Below the pieces are notes generated by a model. The model was not told the DNA's origin, did not search any database, and worked only from the letters and a program-made list of their open reading frames with translations. Shown one piece after another: positions 32,035-40,258 of a DNA stretch of 50,818 bases. Numbering within the stretch: the stretch's first letter is position 1; the number at the start of each line of letters is the position of its first letter. The stretch is from contig JAGAVG010000049.1 of NCBI GenBank assembly GCA_017942035.1, positions 1 to 50,818 of the forward strand, read 5' to 3'. The DNA is from a bacterium (lineage in GTDB: Bacteria; Cyanobacteriota; Vampirovibrionia; Gastranaerophilales; Gastranaerophilaceae). The translations under genes were made by a program, and so were the position numbers.

Positions 32035-32664
32035 TTAATATCCGTTTTGTATCCACTCGCGAACTCTCAGTTTTGCGCCGAGTGAATTAGCAATTCTTTC
32101 GCACTCATTAATATTAAGACGTTTGCCTTTATATCCATCAACAACACTTGCTACTACGGGGATTCCGTATGTAGAGCATTCCAGAATAAATTTTTTTGTT
32201 TCTTCGTATGCTTGAAGAAATTTTGGATTGGAAAAATAATCGTATTCATCTTTTGTCGCTCCGTTCAAGCTTACGGAAAATTCATCCACAAGCCCTTTTA
32301 ATTCCGGAACAAGGTTTCTTTTATATACAAAATTAGCGTGCCCGTTTGTGTTTACGCGGATTTTTGTCTGCGGATATTTTTCTTTAATATATTTTGCAAC
32401 CTCTTTTAAAACTTCAAATTTCAACATAGGTTCGCCGTATCCGCAAAAAATAACCTCTTTTTTGTCATTCTGAACTTGTTTCAGAATCTCCATAAACTGC
32501 TCAATAACATCCTGAGCGGTTGAATTTTCATCCTCTAGCCATAAAGTTTGTCCGCATACATCATCTTTGTCTTTTCTCAAGCAAAAAATGCAGTCATTTG
32601 TGCATTTGTTTGTTAAATTAATGTAAATTTTTCCATCCAGTAAATATGCTAAAATATTTGACAT
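32035..32664 (-). CDS. TatD-linked radical SAM protein
   Basis: A 209-residue radical SAM enzyme with the iron-sulfur site C21-x3-C25-x2-C28 (LTNKCTNDCIFCLRK), the GGE-like CGYGEP (residues 74-79), and the NTNGHAN segment. It resembles the family found with TatD nucleases, although no tatD is in the window. Residues 58-68 (MEILKQVQNDK) are encoded by an R4 dispersed repeat inserted in frame (see 32461). AGAGGCG precedes the ATG. The reaction is unknown. Confidence 0.88.
   Translation of the reverse strand: MSNILAYLLDGKIYINLTNKCTNDCIFCLRKDKDDVCGQTLWLEDENSTAQDVIEQFMEILKQVQNDKKEVIFCGYGEPMLKFEVLKEVAKYIKEKYPQTKIRVNTNGHANFVYKRNLVPELKGLVDEFSVSLNGATKDEYDYFSNPKFLQAYEETKKFILECSTYGIPVVASVVDGYKGKRLNINECERIANSLGAKLRVREWIQNGY
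32461..32492. repeat. R4 repeat inside the radical SAM gene
   Basis: TCATTCTGAACTTGTTTCAG plus flanks matches the R4 palindrome seen at 29689 and 48546. It contributes ILKQVQND in frame between the iron-sulfur site and the GGE-like motif, a surface-linker position. Confidence 0.75.
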
Positions 32665-32743
32665 AATACGCCTCTCGATATCAAAATTATTGCATGCTCA
32701 AATTATATTTACAAGTAAATTCGCCATAAATTTTAAATGTTAA

Positions 32744-34390
32744 TTAAGCATCAAGGAAAAATTTGTCCAGAAGCACCGGTATGAATTTTGCATTCAAGGC
32801 GCTAAAATCAAATACAAACTCGTTTACACCTGCATTATACAATTTTTCAACAATAGTAAAATCTTCTTTTATCCTGTCTTCAAACATGTGCATCCGGCAA
32901 AAACCATCACATGTGAAAGGAAAAACTTTATTCAGCGAAGGATCATGCAGGGCAAAATCTCCCTTGTGACACGGCGCATTGCAGGATAATCGCGAAACCA
33001 CCGCGCTATCATTATTGAGCGGACATAAACCGAGTGATGGCACCCTAATATTCCCGCCTATCGTGTATTTTCTATTCGGAATTTCGTTTCTAATTTTTTT
33101 GATTGTTTGCGCAATATTCTCAAAATCAGAAAACATGGTGAAATCGACAGTATTTAAAGGTGCAAGGTTGTGCAGACATTTTATTGATAAGCTATTCAGC
33201 AAATTTATTCCCTGCCCTATTTCTATCGGAACATCGTCCAAATCCGTATCATTAATTACGTTCCAGAAATACCCGATATTATTTATTATTAAACTGGAAG
33301 GTTTCGGATTTTTCAACAGAATATCTTTTTCATATTCGTAAACTCTGTCAAAATCCCGTTCTATCAGTATTCTCGGAGTAGAAAGCTGAAAAAGAATTCC
33401 TCTTTTTTCGCAAAATTTCTTAGCTTTGGTTATTATTTCGTTAAAACTGCTGGTTGCAAGGTCGTTTGTGGATAGAATTTCGCCGTATTCAATCGAATAA
33501 ATAGGGTTCACACCGTATTTTTTTATATATTTGTCAAGTTCTTTAATGTGACTGAGTTCCGAAAATCTAAGGTTGATACGGTATTTTTCGGCCTTATAAA
33601 AATCAATGTTGGATTTTTTACGTGAAGATACAATATTCCATTCGAAAGTTTCAATGTTTTTGCGGAATTTAAAATCCTGACCTTCCGCCGAAACAACTTC
33701 ACCCGAAAAATGATTTGTTTGATAAATACTTTTGCGCACATGTTTGAATGGAAGCTTTTGATTTTTAAACATTTTCGGACGTTTCAATATTTTTTCAACA
33801 AGTTCTATCCCTTCCAGAATCTCTTCGGAAGAAGAAAATTTACCCTTGATTATAACGCGGTCAATTGCGTTAAGCTTGGTAATATCCTCCGCACACCATG
33901 GAAGGTTGTCACTGTCAATTGCCAGCGGAAGTTTTGAATATTTTTTTATCTTCGAAATATTTTTCATGTATATTTCTTCAGTAATCACAATCCCAGAAAC
34001 TTTGTGGAAACTGTTAACAAAATCAATTCCCGATATATTGTGTATGTCAAAATAAGAATCGACCATCACTGAAAACGGCAGGTTAAATATTTTTATAGCC
34101 TCAAGAATTGCAAAACTGTTTATAAAAATTCCGTCAATGTCCGTAGTTTTGAGAAACTTCAACATTTTTTTTATTTCAGGAAGGTTTTCTTCCGTGATAT
34201 CGTGTTTTAAATTTATGTATATCTTGCTGTTAAATTTCTTTGCTGCGTCTATGAATTCCTGTACGTACTCAAAATTGCTGTTTAAAAACTTTTTATAATA
34301 AACATAATATTCCCGACAAGAAGTGTTTGAACAAAATAATTCAATATCCTCGGGCTTTTTTATCGGTGCTACTATCTTTATTGCGCTCAT
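32744..34390 (-). CDS. U32-family-like protein (TIM-barrel, cysteine cluster)
   Basis: A 548-residue protein with an N-terminal barrel-like half (KIVAPIKKPEDIELFC; INLKHDITEEN; DGIFINSF; LPLAIDSDN) like peptidase U32/YrrN/RlhA-type proteins, and a C-terminal half with LGLCPLNND, LSCNAPCHKGDF and TCDGFCRMHM, giving at least five cysteines in a possible iron-sulfur cluster. Several U32 proteins act in RNA or ubiquinone hydroxylation rather than proteolysis. The match is diverged, so the call is moderate. No Shine-Dalgarno site; TATAAT lies six bases before the ATG. Confidence 0.62.
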   Translation of the reverse strand: MSAIKIVAPIKKPEDIELFCSNTSCREYYVYYKKFLNSNFEYVQEFIDAAKKFNSKIYINLKHDITEENLPEIKKMLKFLKTTDIDGIFINSFAILEAIKIFNLPFSVMVDSYFDIHNISGIDFVNSFHKVSGIVITEEIYMKNISKIKKYSKLPLAIDSDNLPWCAEDITKLNAIDRVIIKGKFSSSEEILEGIELVEKILKRPKMFKNQKLPFKHVRKSIYQTNHFSGEVVSAEGQDFKFRKNIETFEWNIVSSRKKSNIDFYKAEKYRINLRFSELSHIKELDKYIKKYGVNPIYSIEYGEILSTNDLATSSFNEIITKAKKFCEKRGILFQLSTPRILIERDFDRVYEYEKDILLKNPKPSSLIINNIGYFWNVINDTDLDDVPIEIGQGINLLNSLSIKCLHNLAPLNTVDFTMFSDFENIAQTIKKIRNEIPNRKYTIGGNIRVPSLGLCPLNNDSAVVSRLSCNAPCHKGDFALHDPSLNKVFPFTCDGFCRMHMFEDRIKEDFTIVEKLYNAGVNEFVFDFSALNAKFIPVLLDKFFLDA

Positions 34391-34396
34391 TTCTGA

Positions 34397-34402
34397 ATTA
34401 TA
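34397..34402 (-). promoter_or_regulatory. -10 box of the U32-like gene, leaderless geometry
   Basis: TATAAT on the minus strand, six bases before the ATG at 34390; no ribosome-binding site and a weak AT-rich -35. Confidence 0.5.
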
Positions 34403-34482
34403 AAACTTTTTTACATAAAAATAAAGTATAAATTTTTATTTTAACATTTCGTAACTATTTAATATTGTAATATGCAAAACAC

Positions 34483-34649
34483 GCACCAAATTTTATATTT
34501 TGGTGCGTGTTTTTTATAGCCTTATTATACAATATTTTCCACCAATTTTCAAGTGGTGTTTTGTCGTTTTTTGATGATTTTTTGAATTTTAAGAAGGTAT
34601 GTTTTAGTGAGTTTCAGGCCAACTCGCACCAAAATATAAATTATGGTGC
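34483..34649. repeat. 167-bp element with palindromic ends, copy B
   Basis: Same length and ends as copy A, in opposite orientation. The outward promoter is on the minus strand: TTGAAA (34547-34552), 17 bases, TATAAT (34524-34529), running into the palindrome GCACCAAAATATAAAATTTG-GTGC followed by T-rich sequence. The prepilin start lies 44 bases beyond its other end. A weaker inward promoter (TTTCAG-N17-TATAAA) overlaps the gene-proximal palindrome. Confidence 0.82.
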
Positions 34650-34692
34650 ATGAATTTAAAGGATAATTTAAGAAAATACGGAGGATAAAAGT

Positions 34693-35490
34693 ATGATAAA
34701 TGAGGAACAGAAGGCAAGAGGACAGGAGGACAAGCTAGTTAACCCCTCACCCAAACCCTCTCCCACAGGGGGCGAGGGAGTAAATAGTAGGGTAGACTTT
34801 AGTCTACCATTAATAACTGGATTGCCAAGCTCACTCCGTTCGCTCGCAATGACGAAACCCGCGTTTACTTTGGCGGAAGTTCTTATTACTCTCGGGATAA
34901 TCGGTATTGTTGCAGCGATGACCATGCCGGCGCTGATTGAAAACCACAGGCGGCATGTTATTGAAAGCAGGCTAAAACAATTTTACTCAATTATTAATCA
35001 GGCAGTTAAAATGTCTGTTATCGAAAATGGTGATGTCGAAAACTGGGATATAATCCCCTCTCCGGATCAAGATGGCACAATTGAATGGATTAATAAGTAT
35101 TTATCCAAATATTTAACAATTTTAAAAATTGATAAGTGCACTTCAGGCACAAAGGATAAATTATATTATCCTAGCGGATGTATATTTTTTAACAACGGTT
35201 CCGGTGTTGCTATACATGCGCATGTTTGGTTTTTCTATCCGGATGCTAAAAAAATAGGAAAAAGCGGGATGGTTTGCGGAAAAGACTTCTTTGCGTTCTT
35301 TATGTCAAATAATAGCATTAAAACAATCCTTAGTTCGTGGGCGGATTACGAAGACTGGCAATTAGGAGGATATGCAGGAGCCTATGGCTGCAGTAGTACT
35401 AATACTCACCACTGCAGCGGATGGATGTGTACCAGAATAATTGAACGGAACGGTTGGACAATCCCCAAAAGTTATCCATATAAGTTTTAG
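34693..35490 (+). CDS. Prepilin-type protein with repeat-derived leader
   Basis: A 265-residue pilin-like protein. CGGAGGATAAAAGT before the ATG fixes the start. Leader residues 1-55 read through R3, R2 and inverted R1 in frame, ending KPAFTLAEVLITLGIIGIVAA at about residues 56-75. The mature part has conserved cysteines (CTSGTKDKLYYPSGC; CSSTNTHHCSGWMC) and the terminal motif RNGWTIPKSYPYKF shared with the genes at 25 and 7892. The leader and 5' region match those of 26321 and 47669, while the mature domains differ. Confidence 0.84.
   Translation: MINEEQKARGQEDKLVNPSPKPSPTGGEGVNSRVDFSLPLITGLPSSLRSLAMTKPAFTLAEVLITLGIIGIVAAMTMPALIENHRRHVIESRLKQFYSIINQAVKMSVIENGDVENWDIIPSPDQDGTIEWINKYLSKYLTILKIDKCTSGTKDKLYYPSGCIFFNNGSGVAIHAHVWFFYPDAKKIGKSGMVCGKDFFAFFMSNNSIKTILSSWADYEDWQLGGYAGAYGCSSTNTHHCSGWMCTRIIERNGWTIPKSYPYKF
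34738..34855. repeat. R3-R2-R1 repeats forming the prepilin leader
   Basis: R3 at 34738-34782, R2 (GTAGACTTTAGTCTAC) at 34792-34807, and inverted R1 (AACTGGATTGCC...GCAATGACG) at 34815-34855. The inverted R1 encodes ITGLPSSLRSLAMT, which occurs almost unchanged in the leaders at 26321 and 47669. Confidence 0.88.
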
Positions 35491-35649
35491 GCATAGGTTG
35501 CGACAAATGCTGCTTGTTAGAGACAATAATTTACAGCCAACTATACCCATTTAAATATTAACAAATATTAAGATTGTTTATTTAAAAAAGGCAATTTTCA
35601 AAATAAAAAATCCTTTATATAAATATACAGGAAAGAGGATTTAAATTTT

Positions 35650-35853
35650 ATGAAAGAACAAGAATTAAATACAATGATGGGTGTTGTTGCTGACCCTATA
35701 AAAAATGTTTATAGAATTGAATCTTGGAGAGATTTGGAAGAAATTCAAAGAATCATCAGAATTTTCAACATCTCTGAAGAACAGCATAACAAACACACTA
35801 TGCTTTCTATCAAAAATCTTGCAACATTGAAGCTTGTATTGAGCAATAATTAA
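35650..35853 (+). CDS. Small hypothetical protein
   Basis: Unrecognised 67-residue, mostly helical protein (DPIKNVYRIESWRDLEEIQR; LSIKNLATLKLVL). An AAAGAGGATTTAAATTTT ribosome site precedes the ATG, and a strong hairpin follows, so it looks like an independent small gene between a prepilin gene and dgkA. Confidence 0.7.
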   Translation: MKEQELNTMMGVVADPIKNVYRIESWRDLEEIQRIIRIFNISEEQHNKHTMLSIKNLATLKLVLSNN

Positions 35854-35904
35854 TATTGTAAAAATTGTTCTTAAATTTGATAAAAGGAAAAAATAAAGAA
35901 TTGA

Positions 35905-35932
35905 ACCGCTCTGAAATTAATTTCAGAGCGGT
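35905..35932. terminator. Bidirectional hairpin between small gene and dgkA
   Basis: ACCGCTCTGAAA-TTAA-TTTCAGAGCGGT is a perfect 12-bp stem between convergent genes. It lies 9 bases past dgkA and 51 bases past the small gene; T-rich tracts are modest on both sides. Confidence 0.8.
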
Positions 35933-35941
35933 ATTGTATTG

Positions 35942-36316
35942 TTAAAACATTGCAACAAGCGGCGGAACAAAAATAAAGCAGCCAATAATTACAGCCACAA
36001 ACGTTACGAACATAACTGCTCCGGCTGAAATATCCTTTGCCATCCCGACCATTCTGGAGTAACGGTTATGAAACACTGCATCCAGCGCAAATTCAATCGC
36101 TGAATTCAACATTTCTGCAGATATAACCATTGCAATCGTCAAAAGAAGAATACAGATTTTCGTAATACTTAACCCTAAAAGTATAGCGAAAACCAGAACA
36201 AACACTGCACAAATCATGTGAACCCTTATGTTCATCTCTGATTTCAGTACTAATCTTACCCCTTTTCTGGCGTTTTTGAATGTATTATTAATTCCTTGAG
36301 CCTTATATTTCGACAT
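35942..36316 (-). CDS. dgkA: Diacylglycerol/undecaprenol kinase (DgkA family)
   Basis: A 124-residue membrane kinase with three spans. The family's E-x-L-N-x-A-I-E motif (SAEMLNSAIEFALD, near residue 63) and the AKDISAGAV motif (near 90) are present. Gram-positive-type members phosphorylate undecaprenol, recycling the cell-wall carrier. It overlaps ybeY by one base and completes the pgpH-ybeY-dgkA operon, an order also seen in Firmicutes. Confidence 0.92.
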   Translation of the reverse strand: MSKYKAQGINNTFKNARKGVRLVLKSEMNIRVHMICAVFVLVFAILLGLSITKICILLLTIAMVISAEMLNSAIEFALDAVFHNRYSRMVGMAKDISAGAVMFVTFVAVIIGCFIFVPPLVAMF

Positions 36317-36834
36317 TATCCCTCCAGCTTTAGATTTTCGAGCGCCTCATTTTGAAGCCTTATAATATAATCATAATCCTCCATGCTCTGGTGGTCAAAT
36401 CCTAAAAGATGTAAAATTCCATGGCTTATCAAAAACGTTAACTCTTCATCAAACGACTTTCCTTTTTTTAGGGCTTCTTCTTCAATTTTATCAAGCGCAA
36501 AAATGACTTCTCCGAGGTTGATTTCTCCGTCAAAAACAAATTTTTCTTCATCCGGGGTATCTGCAAAAATCGCAAAGGTTATAACATCGGCGACATAATC
36601 TTTATCGCGGTATTCTCTATTAATTTCATGCGTTTTATTACCGTCACAATATAAAAAATCAAATGAAACAGTATCAAAATCAAAGCCATTCAAACAGGAT
36701 TTTTCATAAACTTCTTTTTTTGAAAGATAGAATTTGAAAATTGAGGATGCTTTATCTATGAAAAATTTTTCATCCAGCTCTTTTTTGGGGAAAATATTTT
36801 CACTGAAAATATTCACACACGGATTAATTGTCAT
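36316..36834 (-). CDS. ybeY: Endoribonuclease YbeY (rRNA maturation factor)
   Basis: Single-strand RNase involved in 16S rRNA 3'-end maturation. The zinc site H-G-I-L-H-L-L-G-F-D-H (SHGILHLLGFDHQ) is complete, with INREYRDKDYVADVITF upstream. I start it at ATG 36834 (172 residues), which follows GGAGAGAAAA and overlaps pgpH by 11 bases; the longer frame from 36891 adds 19 basic residues that fit no family member. Confidence 0.94.
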   Translation of the reverse strand: MTINPCVNIFSENIFPKKELDEKFFIDKASSIFKFYLSKKEVYEKSCLNGFDFDTVSFDFLYCDGNKTHEINREYRDKDYVADVITFAIFADTPDEEKFVFDGEINLGEVIFALDKIEEEALKKGKSFDEELTFLISHGILHLLGFDHQSMEDYDYIIRLQNEALENLKLEG

Positions 36835-39046
36835 TTTTCTCTCCGTTATCTTTGTCCTGATTATTTTTAACCGTGCCCTCTTCCAATTCATGGATTTTAT
36901 TTTCTAGCGCCTCATCTAATAGCGGGGCAGGGAAGATTTTTTCTTTTTTCAATTCTTCCATAACATTTTCCTGATACTTAATTCTTTCATGTCTCATACC
37001 TCTGAGCATTTTACTGAATGTTGAAGCAATAATTTTTATATCTTTAAGTGTCAGAGGGCTGTCAGAAAGCTGAGTATCGTTGAGTCTTTCAAGAATAATC
37101 TTATCTATAACCGCATCAATATCCTCCAAACTAGGAGCTTTCATTGAGCGCACCGCACTTTCAACGGCATCAGCAATCATCAAAATTGCAGTTTCTTTTC
37201 TGTTAGGTTTCGGGCCGGTGTATCGGAACTGTTCTTCTTTTACATTTTCGGCGCCTTCTTCTAAAATTGCCTGATTGTAGAAATAGCTTGCAAGCCCCTC
37301 ACCATGGTGTTGAAGAATAAAATCGTTTATAATCGGCGGAAGTCCGTATTCTTTAGCAAAATCCACACCGTCTTTTGTATGTGCGGTAATAATCATTTTA
37401 CTAAGACGAGGGTTAATATTGTTATTATCATGAGGGTTTCCAATTCCTATGTAAGACTGGTTTTCAACGAAAAACATCGGACGTTTTAGTTTTCCGATAT
37501 CATGGTATAACGCACCGACACGCGCAAGAACAGGATCTGCCCCGATAGCTTCGGCCGCAGCCTCACAAAGGCTTGACACCATCAAACTATGGTTATATGT
37601 ACCCTGAGCATCTTTAAACAACCTTTTTAACAATGGCTGGTTAGGATCGGCAAGTTCCGCAAGCCCGTATGGTGTAGTTATATGCGACCAATTTTCAAAT
37701 AACGGAAGAGTTCCGAGCGCAATAATTGAGCTTACAACGCCATTGAAAAACACATACAAAACATTATTAATAATAAGCATGTTGTTAACATCTATCAAAC
37801 ATTTTTCAAGCATATAAATAGAAGTTACAATAGTGAATCCTGCTATTCCTATATGAAATCCTGCTTTCAAAAGTTCTACACGTCTTGAATATTGAATATT
37901 TGTCATAGAAACTGCCGCAAATAAATTCAACAAAATAAACGCACACAAGAATTGGACATCATATTGAAATCCTATTGTCATCAAGCATAAAAGCAGCGTT
38001 GCGGCAATAAATGCCAAACGCGGACTTGCAAAAATAGAGACAATAATCAAAAATGCCGGAATCGGAAGCATATATGGAGATGTTCCAACCGGAATTACAG
38101 CGGCAATACCGGCAATTACCAGCGATAAAATCGCGATTATAGCAATATGATTTTTTTCATAAAATGTTTTCTCGAAATATCTCATATATGCCATAAACAA
38201 AAGCGCAGCAAGGCATACAACAAAATAAACAGCTAATAAACCTTGAAAATTAAGCTTATATACATTATATCCGGCTTGACGAAGTGCATCACGTTTTAAG
38301 CGGGTAACGGGTTCGCCTTTAAATAGGATTTTATCACCTTTTTGGAAAACTGATTCATAAGGTTTTACAGAATTTTGAACATTTTTTCTGGCGATTTCAG
38401 TTGCAAAATCATCAACAACCAAATTCGGTACAATTACCTGTTCCAGCATCGCTTTAATTAAAGATACCTGACGTTTTGATACATTGGAAACAAGGTGATC
38501 AACAATAATTTTATCAATATTATCTTTTTCGTAATCTTTTTCTGTAATTCCAACCCGCAAAATATTGGCCAGCGTTAAATTTGCCTTTTCAAAAACTTCT
38601 CTCAGAGTTTGTTCATCCGATTTTAGCAAAAATTCAATAATAAAAGCTTTTTTACTGTTATCTGAAAGGTCAAAAAGTATGCCCAACTCTTCTCTTTTTA
38701 CAGCCTCTGAAGCCTCTTTGCTTCTAATTCTTATAACAGACGATTGCAAAATCTGAAGATTATCTTTGATAAAATCATCCTCAGCCGGAGCCATTATAGG
38801 CTCAACCTTTTGCGCCACCTCTTTTTTGTGCTGCTCAGTTCTCATAACATCAACAACTGTCAAGGTTTTCTGAGCAACGATATCCATTTTACTCACGCCG
38901 TTTTCAACAATATTTTGAAAAAAATAGTTCTGAGACGCAATGATTGCAGTCATTATAATTGTAAAACTCAAAAACGCAAAAAGCTTTTTCGCAAGAGAAG
39001 AACTCAAAAAGCTCTTTAGTTCATTTATAAATTCAATTTTTGCCAT
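36824..39046 (-). CDS. pgpH: 7TMR-HD family phosphodiesterase (PgpH-like)
   Basis: A 740-residue membrane protein of the type that degrades cyclic di-AMP in Firmicutes. Order: N-terminal transmembrane span (residues 17-40), extracytoplasmic 7TMR-HDED domain (to about 270), about seven membrane spans (275-460), then a cytoplasmic HD domain with YNHSLMVSSLCEAAAE (near 490), ALYHDIGKLKRP (HD, near 520), TAHTKDGV and LQHHGEG. All HD ligands are present. First gene of the pgpH-ybeY-dgkA operon. Confidence 0.92.
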   Translation of the reverse strand: MAKIEFINELKSFLSSSLAKKLFAFLSFTIIMTAIIASQNYFFQNIVENGVSKMDIVAQKTLTVVDVMRTEQHKKEVAQKVEPIMAPAEDDFIKDNLQILQSSVIRIRSKEASEAVKREELGILFDLSDNSKKAFIIEFLLKSDEQTLREVFEKANLTLANILRVGITEKDYEKDNIDKIIVDHLVSNVSKRQVSLIKAMLEQVIVPNLVVDDFATEIARKNVQNSVKPYESVFQKGDKILFKGEPVTRLKRDALRQAGYNVYKLNFQGLLAVYFVVCLAALLFMAYMRYFEKTFYEKNHIAIIAILSLVIAGIAAVIPVGTSPYMLPIPAFLIIVSIFASPRLAFIAATLLLCLMTIGFQYDVQFLCAFILLNLFAAVSMTNIQYSRRVELLKAGFHIGIAGFTIVTSIYMLEKCLIDVNNMLIINNVLYVFFNGVVSSIIALGTLPLFENWSHITTPYGLAELADPNQPLLKRLFKDAQGTYNHSLMVSSLCEAAAEAIGADPVLARVGALYHDIGKLKRPMFFVENQSYIGIGNPHDNNNINPRLSKMIITAHTKDGVDFAKEYGLPPIINDFILQHHGEGLASYFYNQAILEEGAENVKEEQFRYTGPKPNRKETAILMIADAVESAVRSMKAPSLEDIDAVIDKIILERLNDTQLSDSPLTLKDIKIIASTFSKMLRGMRHERIKYQENVMEELKKEKIFPAPLLDEALENKIHELEEGTVKNNQDKDNGEKNDN

Positions 39047-39134
39047 ATATAAAATTTCCTATTATTTTTTATTTATGAATACATTTTATAACTTATAAAA
39101 TATTTTTCAATACCTGCTAAAAACCGCCGGCTGT

Positions 39135-40190
39135 CTACATTATAAACATGCAGTCGCCGTAGCTGTAAAATCTGTAACGATTTTCAATAGCTTCCTGATA
39201 AGCTTTAAAAATAAAATCTTTACCTGCTAAAGCACTCACAAGCATTAAAAGAGTCGATTTCGGAAGGTGAAAATTCGTAATAAGTCTGTCTATAACCTTG
39301 AATTCATACGGCGGATAAATAAACAACTCGGAATGGCTCTGGCATGCCTTTATTTCTCCAAACTGCTTATAAGCAGTCTCAAGCGTTCTGACAGTAGTCG
39401 TTCCGACTGCAACGATTTTGCGCCCGTCTTTTTTCGCTTTGTTAATCTTTTGTGCGGTTTCTTCAGATATTTCAAAAGTTTCAGAATCCATTTTATGCTC
39501 AAGAATATTTTCACATTTTACCGGCCTGAAAGTTCCCAAGCCGACATTCAACGTAACATAAGCGATTTCAACCCCCTTTTCGGAAAGTCGTTTGAGAATA
39601 TCTTCCGTGAAATGCAAACCCGCAGTAGGTGCGGCAACTGAGCCCTCATCTTTTGCATAAACCGTTTGATAACGTTCAAAATCAAGTTTTTTCAATTCTT
39701 CATCCGTCATTTTTCGTTCAATATATGGCGGAAGCGGAATGTTTCCATTACGGTGCAAAACCTCCAGCACATCATCACCTTCAAACAAAAGTTCCACAAC
39801 CCATTTGCCGTCCTCTTCCGTTTTTTTCAAAACTTTCACGGACAATTCATCAGAAACCTTGATTACCATATCTTCTTTAACCCTTTTGGAAGGCTTGATC
39901 AAAACTTCCCAGATATGTTTTTTAGAGGCATCAGGAGTTTTTAAAAGAAAAATTTCAATCTTTGCGCCAGTATCTTTATACCCATAAAGCCTTGCTGGAA
40001 GGACTTTTGTGTTATTCAGCACAAGGAGAGTGTTTTCATCAATCAAATCCACAATATCATAAAAATGTTTGTGAGAAATCGTATGATTTTCTCTATCCAA
40101 AACAAGCATTTTTGAATTTTCTCTTTTATCGGCCGGAGTCTGCGCAATCAAATCTTCCGGCAACTCGTAATCAAAATCTGACAATAACAT
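39135..40190 (-). CDS. queA: S-adenosylmethionine:tRNA ribosyltransferase-isomerase
   Basis: Makes epoxyqueuosine in tRNA, the penultimate step of queuosine synthesis. 351 residues with classic blocks: SDFDYELPEDLIAQTPADKR, LNNTKVLPARLYG, DEGSVAAPTAGLHFTEDIL, VGLGTFRPV, and TNFHLPKSTLLMLVSA. AAAGGAAATAAGAA precedes the ATG. Confidence 0.96.
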   Translation of the reverse strand: MLLSDFDYELPEDLIAQTPADKRENSKMLVLDRENHTISHKHFYDIVDLIDENTLLVLNNTKVLPARLYGYKDTGAKIEIFLLKTPDASKKHIWEVLIKPSKRVKEDMVIKVSDELSVKVLKKTEEDGKWVVELLFEGDDVLEVLHRNGNIPLPPYIERKMTDEELKKLDFERYQTVYAKDEGSVAAPTAGLHFTEDILKRLSEKGVEIAYVTLNVGLGTFRPVKCENILEHKMDSETFEISEETAQKINKAKKDGRKIVAVGTTTVRTLETAYKQFGEIKACQSHSELFIYPPYEFKVIDRLITNFHLPKSTLLMLVSALAGKDFIFKAYQEAIENRYRFYSYGDCMFIM

Positions 40191-40216
40191 TTCTTATTTC
40201 CTTTATATATACAAAA

Positions 40217-40247
40217 TCAGAGCCCTTTTTAAATCCTCGGGCTCTGA
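40217..40247 (-). terminator. Terminator of yidC
   Basis: On the minus strand TCAGAGCCC pairs with GGGCTCTGA and is followed by TTTTG, 12 bases after the yidC stop codon. Confidence 0.78.
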
Positions 40248-40258
40248 CATTTTTGAAA

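Noticed and set aside
32744-34390. Second radical SAM enzyme
   Set aside because: The cysteines do not form a CxxxCxxC motif near the N-terminus; the barrel-like start and late cysteine cluster fit a U32-type protein better.
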